A stretch of 23,915 nt of DNA from Peptococcaceae bacterium. GTDB taxonomy: Bacteria; Bacillota; DSM-12270; Thermacetogeniales; Thermacetogeniaceae. Shown piece after piece: positions 1 through 6,863 of this stretch. A program made the position numbers and the translations under genes. The stretch covers positions 50,997 to 74,911 of the forward strand of contig PLQY01000010.1 of the NCBI GenBank assembly GCA_003160265.1, given 5' to 3'. Within the stretch, counting starts at the first letter, position 1. Each line of letters starts with the position of its first letter. The notes beneath the pieces are model-generated. The model was not told the origin of the DNA. It searched no databases and saw nothing but the letters and a program-made list of their open reading frames with translations.

Positions 1-562
1 CATCGCCCACATACTGCAATCGCCCGGTGACCTTGGCAACCGCGTCATACACCGGGATCGCCGCCCCGACACCCTGTCCGTCCGGAGGCGCGGGGACGGA
101 CAGCAACAGTCCGGCCGCCCGTTGGATCGCCCTCACGATCTTGACATAACCGGTGCACCGGCAGAGGTTGTTTCCCAATGCCGAGGCGATCTCCGCCTCT
201 GTCGGACGCGGGGTTTGCTGCAGCAGGGCCACGCTCCGGATCACCATTCCCGGCGTGCAGAAACCGCACTGGATGGCCCCCATCTCCACGAAAGCCTGTT
301 GTACGGGATGCAGGGCATCGCCGCTGGCCAGTCCCTCGATAGTGGTCACCGCCTGTCCGTCCAGGTTCTTGACCAGGACCGTGCAGGAGTTGACGGCCTT
401 GCCGTCCAGCAGAACCTTGCAGGCGCCGCAATCACCGGTCCTGCAGCCGCACTTGGTCCCCGTCAGGACAAGGCGGTCCCGCAGAAAGTCCAACAGGGTC
501 TCGCCGGGATCCGGTTCTCCCGACCATACGCTTCCATTAACTGTTAGTTGAACCGTACTCAT
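1..562 (-). CDS. Fused 2Fe-2S / molybdopterin xanthine dehydrogenase-type oxidoreductase, N-terminal part (truncated by window edge)
   Basis: Only the first 187 codons lie in the window; the frame is open at base 1. Residues 1-150 form a complete plant-type plus alpha-helical [2Fe-2S] module: Cys40, 45, 48 and 60 bind the first cluster, and Cys99, 102, 134 and 136 (CGFC and CRC motifs) the second. After a proline/glycine-rich linker (about 155-168) the chain continues into VYDAVAKVTGRLQYVGD, the usual beginning of a xanthine dehydrogenase large subunit. The Fe-S and molybdopterin parts are therefore one polypeptide, as in E. coli XdhD and selenium-dependent xanthine dehydrogenases. The family hydroxylates purine-type heterocycles in the cytoplasm. 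The ATG at 562 has an AAGGA about 12 nt upstream, a rather long spacing. The gene follows the deaminase gene after a 104-bp spacer. The substrate cannot be told from this fragment. Confidence 0.85.
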   Translation of the reverse strand, partial: MSTVQLTVNGSVWSGEPDPGETLLDFLRDRLVLTGTKCGCRTGDCGACKVLLDGKAVNSCTVLVKNLDGQAVTTIEGLASGDALHPVQQAFVEMGAIQCGFCTPGMVIRSVALLQQTPRPTEAEIASALGNNLCRCTGYVKIVRAIQRAAGLLLSVPAPPDGQGVGAAIPVYDAVAKVTGRLQYVGD

Positions 563-612
563 CGAGGACCACAATCCTTCTATTGGGATGGTTGGCCGGC
601 TCTCGCTTCTTG

Positions 613-649
613 ATCAGAAACCCTGGCAAGCCCGATCATCGTTTCTGAT
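613..649 (-). other. Intercistronic inverted repeat (9-bp perfect arms)
   Basis: The arms ATCAGAAAC and GTTTCTGAT (613-621 and 641-649) are perfectly complementary with a 19-nt loop. The repeat lies in the 104-bp spacer between the deaminase stop (667) and the XdhD-like start (562). No T-run follows on the minus strand, so it does not look like an intrinsic terminator. An RNA processing or stabilising hairpin is possible but unproven. Confidence 0.4.
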
Positions 650-666
650 GTCCAGAGAACCTTCAA

Positions 667-2073
667 CTAAAAAGCAATCGATCTCCACGGATGCCCCTGC
701 CGGCGATTCTCGACTCCGGCCCGCTCTGCAAGATCTTCCGCGATTTGTTGAGCTTCAGTCAAAAATTTCGGTTCATCGATCAATAATACCTTACCATCAC
801 GCAGGACGACCTCGCCGTCAATGACCACTGTTTCCACGTTGGCTTCCGAAGACGAGTAAACCAGAGTGGAAACCGGATTGTGCATCGGTATCGATTTTGC
901 AGCCAGATTGGGGTTGAAAATCACCACATCTGCTTTTTTTCCGACTTCCAGCGAACCTACTTCATCATCCATCCCCAGGGCTCTGGCACCGTCAATTGTG
1001 GCCATTTCCAGCACCTTCTCGGCGGTAATTATGGTCGGGTCCATGGTGTACGCTTTATGAAGCAATGCCGTGCATTTCATCAACTCGATCATGTCCTGGG
1101 AATTATTGCTGGCAGCGCCGTCCACCCCCAGTCCGACTGTAATGCCCGACTCCAGCATCCTCGGGACAGGCGCAACACCCGAGGAGAGGTACATGTTGCT
1201 GACGGTATTGTGGGAGACTTTCATGTCATAATGCTTGATCATTCTGATATCCCTGTCGCTGAGATGGACGCAGTGAACCAGCAACACATTGGGGCCAACT
1301 ATCCCCAATTCCTGCAGCGCTTCGGCATCGACCAGCCCGTGAATCTGGCGTGATGCCTCCCGGTCAAAGGGCGTTTCAGAAATATGGATAGTGAAACCCG
1401 TATCAAACTCTCTAGTTAATTTCCATAAACACTGGAGCATCTCCCGTGAGTTTGACCATGCGGCCGCCGGAGCCACCCATATTCTGATCCGGCCGTTGCT
1501 CGAGCCATGATATCTGGTTAACAGGCGCCGGCAATCCGCTGCAACGGTATCGACATCCTGCATGACGGCGCGCGGAACACCGAACTGCTCTCCCGTATTC
1601 ATGGAGCCCCTGCCATAAACGCCGCGCAAGTGCAGGTCATTGAAGGCCTTGATGATCGGGTCGGATAATCCCGGTCTGTTGTGCGGGTACATGTAATCGA
1701 GCATGGTAGTAATACCGCTGTGGAGCCCCTCCAGACATCCCAGAACAGCGCCGGAATAGCAGTCTTCTTCGGTAAGGTAGGCCGAACAGGGGAAGGTCAT
1801 GGCGGCACACCACCGGGACAGTACGACGTCATCCCCGAGGCCTTTAAGAAGGGTTTGAAACAGGTGGGTGTGGGTATTCACAAACCCCGGAAAAACAACC
1901 TTTCCCGCAGCATCGACAGTATCCTTCGCCGCGGGGTATTTAGCGCAAATCTCTTCGGAGTTCCCTACATCTACAATTTTATCACCCTGGATCGCAACCG
2001 CGCCACCCCAGAAAATATCCTTCTTGCTGTTGACCGTCACGATAATAGCATTTTTGATCAGCAGGTCCAACAT
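667..2073 (-). CDS. ATZ/TRZ-type amidohydrolase (probable heterocycle or nucleobase deaminase)
   Basis: This is a 468-residue amidohydrolase-superfamily enzyme. The active site is complete: HTH (His68, His70), HISE (His230, Glu233), VHCVH (His267) and VDG (Asp318), the one-metal pattern of subtype III deaminases and chlorohydrolases. The NTHTHLFQTLLKG segment and DGAASNNS motif resemble 8-oxoguanine deaminase, S-adenosylhomocysteine deaminase and TrzN-type proteins. The likely reaction is hydrolytic removal of an amino group from a purine or other aromatic ring in the cytoplasm; the substrate is inferred only from context. The ATG at 2073 is chosen because GAGGTG lies about 8 nt upstream, overlapping the end of the 2Fe-2S gene. 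A longer open frame extends to 2211, but its extra 46 residues are arginine-rich, unlike the family, and lie over the upstream gene. The start is 4 bp after that gene's stop, suggesting translational coupling. Confidence 0.9.
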   Translation of the reverse strand: MLDLLIKNAIIVTVNSKKDIFWGGAVAIQGDKIVDVGNSEEICAKYPAAKDTVDAAGKVVFPGFVNTHTHLFQTLLKGLGDDVVLSRWCAAMTFPCSAYLTEEDCYSGAVLGCLEGLHSGITTMLDYMYPHNRPGLSDPIIKAFNDLHLRGVYGRGSMNTGEQFGVPRAVMQDVDTVAADCRRLLTRYHGSSNGRIRIWVAPAAAWSNSREMLQCLWKLTREFDTGFTIHISETPFDREASRQIHGLVDAEALQELGIVGPNVLLVHCVHLSDRDIRMIKHYDMKVSHNTVSNMYLSSGVAPVPRMLESGITVGLGVDGAASNNSQDMIELMKCTALLHKAYTMDPTIITAEKVLEMATIDGARALGMDDEVGSLEVGKKADVVIFNPNLAAKSIPMHNPVSTLVYSSSEANVETVVIDGEVVLRDGKVLLIDEPKFLTEAQQIAEDLAERAGVENRRQGHPWRSIAF

Positions 2074-2077
2074 CTTT

Positions 2078-2560
2078 TTACACCTCGCTTGGGCTCCGCC
2101 GGCGGGCGGCATCTTTAATCGCTTCCACGATCTGCACGTATCCGGTACAGCGGCAGAGGTTGCCTGCAATCGCCTTCTTGATCTCCTCCTCGCTGGGCCG
2201 GGGGTCTTCATCCAACAGGGCCTTGGCGCTCATCAACATGCCCGGCGTGCAAAACCCGCACTGGAGGGCATGGTGATCCAGAAAAGACGCCTGGAGCGGG
2301 TGCAGTCGATCAGGGCTCCCCAGGCCTTCCACGGTCTCGACCACGCCGCCGTCGGCCGACAGGGCCAGCACCATGCAGGAATTGACGGCCTTGCCATCCA
2401 AGATCACCGTGCAGGCGCCACACTCCCCAATCCCGCACCCCTCCTTGGTCCCGGTCAGGAACAGCTCGTCCCTGAGCACGTCAAGCAGTCTCAGGGACTC
2501 CTCAACCTCTCTGTCAATCAGCACGCCGTTGACCGTCAAGCGCAATCTCTTTTTAGCCAT
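2078..2560 (-). CDS. Molybdenum hydroxylase 2Fe-2S small subunit (CoxS/XdhC type), first trimer
   Basis: This 160-residue small subunit carries two [2Fe-2S] clusters that pass electrons from the molybdopterin centre to FAD. The first cluster uses Cys42, 47, 50 and 62 (GCGIGECGAC and NSC), the second Cys101, 104, 136 and 138 (QCGFCTPG and CRCTGY). The length fits the family (about 155-170). The ATG at 2560 overlaps the end of the FAD subunit gene by 8 bp (ATGGCTAA), with GGGGGAA about 7 nt upstream. Upstream in-frame Met codons at 2575 and 2614 would deepen the overlap and add a non-family N-terminus. The order large, FAD, small is that of E. coli xdhABC. Confidence 0.93.
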   Translation of the reverse strand: MAKKRLRLTVNGVLIDREVEESLRLLDVLRDELFLTGTKEGCGIGECGACTVILDGKAVNSCMVLALSADGGVVETVEGLGSPDRLHPLQASFLDHHALQCGFCTPGMLMSAKALLDEDPRPSEEEIKKAIAGNLCRCTGYVQIVEAIKDAARRRSPSEV

Positions 2561-3419
2561 GGCCAGTTCCCCCATCCCGAAACTGAGCGAATACCTGCCC
2601 GACGAGGCCTTCAAGAACAGTCAGCTTGTATTTGAAGGACGGGCGCAGGCCGGTTATGGCAGTCACTACCCCGGTGGTGAGCCTGGCCGCCTCTGCGCCG
2701 ACTTCCTCCGTCAACTCCCTTCCCACCATATACTCCTCGACCCTTTCCAGGTGTTGGGGGACAGCCAGCATGGCACCCGGCACGATGCGGACAAAATCGA
2801 TCACTTCCCCATCCAGATGCAAGGCTACGGCCAGGCTGAGGCGGGAGATCGCCATCGCCTGCCGTCTGGCTACCTTGACGAACTTACTGCGGGTATTTGC
2901 CAACGGAAACGGCAGGGTAAACCCTTCCACCAGTTCAGCCGGGGCGTTTCTTTTTCTTTCTGCCAGATAGGACTGGAGCAGCAGTTCCCTTTTCCCGCGC
3001 CTGGACAACAACGATATGCGGGCGTCCAGGCAAAGCAGGGCCGGGACACTGTCGGCGGCCGGTGAGGCGTTGGCCACGTTACCGCCCACGGTAGCCAGGT
3101 TTCTGATCTGCTTGCTGCCGATTCTACCGCAAGCTTCGGCCAGGAGAGCCCACCGCTCACGCACTGCTGCGTTTTGCACCACCTCGCTGTGCGTCGTGGC
3201 CGCCCCGATCCATAGCCCGTCTTTGGTCGTTCTGATTCCCCGTAACTCTTGCCGGCGGCGGATGTCGACCAGCCTGGCCACACATGACAGCCGACCCTGC
3301 CGTAGAGCCGGCATGATGTCCGTACCGCCGGCCACCACCCTGCATCCGTCTCCATGGCGCTCGAGCAGTTCCAACACCTCCGCCAACGAGGACGGCGCTA
3401 TAAATTCGAATTGCTGCAT
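2553..3419 (-). CDS. Molybdenum hydroxylase FAD-binding medium subunit (CoxM/XdhB type), first trimer
   Basis: This 288-residue FAD subunit accepts electrons from the 2Fe-2S subunit and passes them on, usually to NAD or an electron carrier. Both FAD signatures of the family are intact: VVAGGTD (about 28-34) and ATVGGNVANASPAAD (about 109-123). The CO-dehydrogenase flavoprotein C-terminal domain covers roughly residues 170-275. The ATG at 3419 lies inside the end of the large-subunit gene (22-bp overlap), with GGTGAG just upstream. Its own stop overlaps the next start by 8 bp. The overlaps show that the three subunits are made from one transcript. Confidence 0.93.
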   Translation of the reverse strand: MQQFEFIAPSSLAEVLELLERHGDGCRVVAGGTDIMPALRQGRLSCVARLVDIRRRQELRGIRTTKDGLWIGAATTHSEVVQNAAVRERWALLAEACGRIGSKQIRNLATVGGNVANASPAADSVPALLCLDARISLLSRRGKRELLLQSYLAERKRNAPAELVEGFTLPFPLANTRSKFVKVARRQAMAISRLSLAVALHLDGEVIDFVRIVPGAMLAVPQHLERVEEYMVGRELTEEVGAEAARLTTGVVTAITGLRPSFKYKLTVLEGLVGQVFAQFRDGGTGHG

Positions 3420-5698
3420 GTTCTCACCAGCCCCTTTTGATCTTCACCCAGGTTCGCCCAGAACTCTTCCTTAAAGGCCGGCAACGACCTGATCCGGTAG
3501 CTGGCCGCCGCCAGGGCGTTGGCGATCGCCGCCGGTACCGCTTCCAGGGCCGCCTCTCCCAGGCTCTTCGCTCCACCGGCTCCAGAGTTGCCGTCAGAAG
3601 GGATAAACTCCAGATAGGCTTCCGGCATATCTGCCGCCGTCGGAATCATGTATTTATCAAAGTTATCGTTCGTGATCAGGCCTTTGTTAAAGGAGATCTC
3701 CTCCATCAAGGCCATACCGAGCCCCATCGCCATCCCGCCGTATACCTGGCCCTCTGCGGCGCCCGCGTGCACCACCCGCCCGACATCGTGCACTGAGACC
3801 AGTCGCTTGACTGCCGCCACCCCGGTAATTCTGTCAATTTCCACCTCAGCCACCACGCAGGTATAGGCATAGCTGGAAAAGGCGTCACCCTGACCGGTGC
3901 TGCGGTCCCAGGCTACCGGCTCCGGTTGAAACCACCCGGTCACGCTCAATTGACAACCATTCCGGAAGGCGGCAGTTACGATTTCATCAAAGGATACTCT
4001 CCGCTCCGGATCCTGACGCACAAAAATCCAGTCCTCTGCAGCATTCAGGTCCTCGGGGGCGGAGTTCAGCTTTTTGGCCGCCAACGCAAACAGAATCTTC
4101 TTGATTTGTGCCGCCGCCATAACCACAGGTTTGCCTCCGGAGAAAGTGCCCCGGGAGGCCACGGTCATACCGCCATCCGGTACGATGCCGGTATCCACTG
4201 TTTTAGAGACGATCCTCTCCGGACAAACCCCCAACTCTTCCCCCGCCAACCGGGCATGAGCGGTCTGCAAACCCTGTCCTATGTCCGTCAGGCTGGAACA
4301 CACGATAATACTGCCGTCTTCCCGAACCGACACGATCGCTCCGGTAGCGTCCGGGGCTTCGGCCCCTAGGCCGCAGCCCCGAAAACTCGTGGCAAACCCG
4401 ATCCCGCGTCTGACCTGATCATCCGGATCTTGTTCGGCATAGGCCACTTTTTTTCGAAGATAATCAGACAATTCCAGGGCTCGCAAAGTAACCTTTTCAG
4501 CATTTACCGGCTCGGTGAGCACCTGCCCGGTAATCGTTTCATCCCCTTCGTGCAGGAAGTTGACCCTGCGCAATTCCAGGGGCGACATCCCCAGTTCGCC
4601 GGCCAGTTCGTCCATCAAGGATTCCTGGGCGAAGATGATCTGCGGCGAAGAATACCCGCGCATGGCGCCGCCAAACACCCGGTTGGTGTGTACGGCGTAG
4701 ACGTCCACTTTCACATGGGGGATCCGGTAGACCCCGGCAGCGTGCACACAGGCCCGCCAGTTCATGAACTGCGCCTGAAAGTTGTAGGCCCCGCCCTCAT
4801 CGACCAGTTCGGCCTGCAAGGCCATGATCCGGCCGTCCCGCCTCGCTCCCGCCTTGTACCGGAAGCGGAAGGGATGACGCTTGGCGCTCTCGATGATCGA
4901 CTCTTCACGGCCGTATACCATCCTGACCGGCCGGCCTGTCTTCAGGCAGAGGATGGCCGCCCGGCCGGCCAGCAGCCCCATGGACTCCTCCTTGCCGCCG
5001 AAGGAGCCCCCGACGGGCTGTTGAATCACCCGTACCCGGCCCAGAGAATAGCCCGTCGCTGCAGCCACCGCCCGCCGGGCGTTGAAGGGATTCTGGGTGG
5101 CGCCGTAGACGATCAGGGAGCCGTCCCAGCCCGTGGTCGCCAGAACGGCTTCCGGCTCGATATAGGCGTGCTCGACGTGTGAGGTCTGATATTCCCGTTC
5201 CAGGACGATCTCGCTGCAAGCAAACCCCTCTTCGACGTTTCCCTTGCGCACCGGCCAGTGGCTGTTGTCGACCCAATTATCCTTACGTCCGGGGTGCAGA
5301 ACAATGGTATCTTCGCGGAGCGCCTCTTCGATCGACAACACGGCCGGCAGCAGCTCGTACTCGACCCTGATGGCGGCCAGAGCCGCCTCGGCAGCCGGTT
5401 CCGATTCGGCAGCGACCAGGGCGACGACGTCGCCCTGGTAGAGCACGCGCTCTTTTGTCAGAAAGGGATAGGTAGACCAGGCAGAAGCAGCCGGGAGGTC
5501 ATCGGCCAGCAGCACGGAGAGCACTCCGGGCGCTTTAATGGCGGTAAAGATGTCGACGGACCGGATACGAGCATGCGCCTGCTGGCACCTGAGCACTTTG
5601 CCGGCTATCTGTCCAGGCAGACGCAGATCACCGGCAAACTTGGCCTGACCGGTGACCTTCTCCAGCGCATCGATGCGATGGGTATCCGGTGCAGTCAC
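3398..5698 (-). CDS. Molybdenum hydroxylase molybdopterin-binding large subunit, first trimer (xanthine dehydrogenase-like)
   Basis: This 766-residue catalytic subunit opens with DALEKVTGQAKFAGD, the start of the aldehyde oxidase/xanthine dehydrogenase hammerhead domain (to about 120), followed by two molybdopterin-binding domains. GGSFGGKEE lies at 230-238, AMRGY with a conserved Arg at 347, and GAKSLGEAALEAVPAA near the C-terminus supplies the catalytic base Glu715. The segment KRHPFRFRYKAG is xanthine dehydrogenase-like. The family hydroxylates purines or aldehydes with water as oxygen source. The start is GTG at 5698, 4 bp after the hydrolase stop, with AGGAGGG at a proper distance inside the hydrolase gene. 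Position in a YgeY/YgfK/deaminase cluster favours a purine-type substrate. The exact substrate and the presence of labile selenium cannot be read from the sequence. Confidence 0.92.
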   Translation of the reverse strand: MTAPDTHRIDALEKVTGQAKFAGDLRLPGQIAGKVLRCQQAHARIRSVDIFTAIKAPGVLSVLLADDLPAASAWSTYPFLTKERVLYQGDVVALVAAESEPAAEAALAAIRVEYELLPAVLSIEEALREDTIVLHPGRKDNWVDNSHWPVRKGNVEEGFACSEIVLEREYQTSHVEHAYIEPEAVLATTGWDGSLIVYGATQNPFNARRAVAAATGYSLGRVRVIQQPVGGSFGGKEESMGLLAGRAAILCLKTGRPVRMVYGREESIIESAKRHPFRFRYKAGARRDGRIMALQAELVDEGGAYNFQAQFMNWRACVHAAGVYRIPHVKVDVYAVHTNRVFGGAMRGYSSPQIIFAQESLMDELAGELGMSPLELRRVNFLHEGDETITGQVLTEPVNAEKVTLRALELSDYLRKKVAYAEQDPDDQVRRGIGFATSFRGCGLGAEAPDATGAIVSVREDGSIIVCSSLTDIGQGLQTAHARLAGEELGVCPERIVSKTVDTGIVPDGGMTVASRGTFSGGKPVVMAAAQIKKILFALAAKKLNSAPEDLNAAEDWIFVRQDPERRVSFDEIVTAAFRNGCQLSVTGWFQPEPVAWDRSTGQGDAFSSYAYTCVVAEVEIDRITGVAAVKRLVSVHDVGRVVHAGAAEGQVYGGMAMGLGMALMEEISFNKGLITNDNFDKYMIPTAADMPEAYLEFIPSDGNSGAGGAKSLGEAALEAVPAAIANALAAASYRIRSLPAFKEEFWANLGEDQKGLVRTCSNSNL

Positions 5699-5702
5699 CC
5701 TG

Positions 5703-6863
5703 TCACCCTCCTGTCAGGGAACTAAACAATTCTTTATATCCCCGCACGGCTTCGACCAATTGTTCGATTGCGAGGGACTCGTCCGCCGTATGCGCAGCCC
5801 CCTCGTCTCCCGGGCCAAACCCCAGCGTGAAGATGTTTCTTTTCCCAGCGCTGCTGCTCCCATTGGTGCAAAAACCATAGGTCCTGATCCTGGCGGCAAT
5901 TCCGACCCGGTTCAGTCCCGCCAGAGCCATCTGCACCCGCTCCTGGCCGGAGTCGAAGTACCAGGGCGGAGCGAAGCTCTCGCCCTTGACGGCAATTCCG
6001 GTATGAGTGCGAAAATCGTAGGAGGCCAGCCTGACTCTGACTCCAGCCTCCGGCGACAGGCAATCGTCCAGGGATTGCAGCACTGACTGGGGGGTCTCCC
6101 CCAGCAGCACCCGGCGGTCAAAGGTGACCACACAACGGGACGGCACCACGGAACGGCCCGGGTAGGGATCGGAGATGATATCCGTGGCCACCAGACTCCC
6201 CTCGCCCAGAGACTCCGAGAACGGCGCCTGATAATTGCCCTGGATCGCCGTCAATGCCCGTACGGCCACATCGATGGCGTTGATTCCAAGGGAGGCGTGA
6301 GCCGAGTGGACGGACTTCCCCGCCGCCTCCATGACGATCTCGGCCCGGCCACGCTGCCCGACCATCAGGTTCAGGGCAGTGGCCTCCCCGATGATCACTG
6401 TCGATGGCTGGGCGAGGTCAAGCACTTTCTCTAGCAGAACACCCTCCGCCACCTCCTCGGCGACAGTACCGGAAAGCCACAGAGGAACACGGGGAGACCA
6501 GCCTTCCTGCCGCAACTCTGCCACAGCTACGACAGCGGCAGCAATCGCTCCCTTCATGTCGGCGATGCCGCGCCCGTAGATTTTTCCCTCGCCGGCCTCC
6601 CCGCCAAACGGATCATGCCGCCATTCTTCAGGGTTATGGACGCCAACAGTATCGATATGGCCATCGAACAGCAATCCCCCAGGAACCGGCTCCCCTATCC
6701 GGCCAACCACGTTGCCGTAGGGGTCGATCATGGCTTCATCAAACCCGTAATGCGGCAACAACGACTGCAAAAGCCGGGCAATCCGGTCTTCTTCACCGGT
6801 CACGCTGGGACATCTAACCAGTTCCTGCGCCAGGTTGACGACACCTTCCCGCGTATCCTGCAT
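5703..6863 (-). CDS. ygeY: YgeY-type M20-family metallohydrolase (copy 1)
   Basis: This 386-residue cytoplasmic hydrolase belongs to the M20 dizinc peptidase/deacetylase family. Visible active-site residues are His69 and Asp71 (GHIDTVG), Asp102 (GIADMKG), the base and ligand pair Glu136-Glu137 (TVAEE), Glu160 (IIGEAT) and the C-terminal His of GDEGAAHTADE. The length and spacing match YgeY, a hydrolase repeatedly found beside selenium-dependent molybdenum hydroxylase genes; it probably cleaves an amide or carbamoyl bond in a heterocycle breakdown product. The ATG at 6863 is preferred because GGAAGGGG lies about 9 nt upstream; an upstream ATG at 6890 has no clear SD. The start overlaps the end of the YgfK-like gene by 50 bp. 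A second copy lies at 20795-21991. Confidence 0.85.
   Translation of the reverse strand: MQDTREGVVNLAQELVRCPSVTGEEDRIARLLQSLLPHYGFDEAMIDPYGNVVGRIGEPVPGGLLFDGHIDTVGVHNPEEWRHDPFGGEAGEGKIYGRGIADMKGAIAAAVVAVAELRQEGWSPRVPLWLSGTVAEEVAEGVLLEKVLDLAQPSTVIIGEATALNLMVGQRGRAEIVMEAAGKSVHSAHASLGINAIDVAVRALTAIQGNYQAPFSESLGEGSLVATDIISDPYPGRSVVPSRCVVTFDRRVLLGETPQSVLQSLDDCLSPEAGVRVRLASYDFRTHTGIAVKGESFAPPWYFDSGQERVQMALAGLNRVGIAARIRTYGFCTNGSSSAGKRNIFTLGFGPGDEGAAHTADESLAIEQLVEAVRGYKELFSSLTGG

Noticed and set aside
45..431. A closed 128-codon minus-strand frame near the left edge.
   Set aside because: It is a shifted frame inside the truncated fused Fe-S/molybdopterin gene (1-562), whose own frame carries all eight cluster Cys residues.
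4430..5182. Long plus-strand reading frames opposite the molybdenum hydroxylase genes, including one of 250 codons here.
   Set aside because: They are rich in Arg, Pro, His and Gly, match no family, and lie antisense to genes with complete motif sets. They follow from the high-GC codon use of the minus-strand genes.
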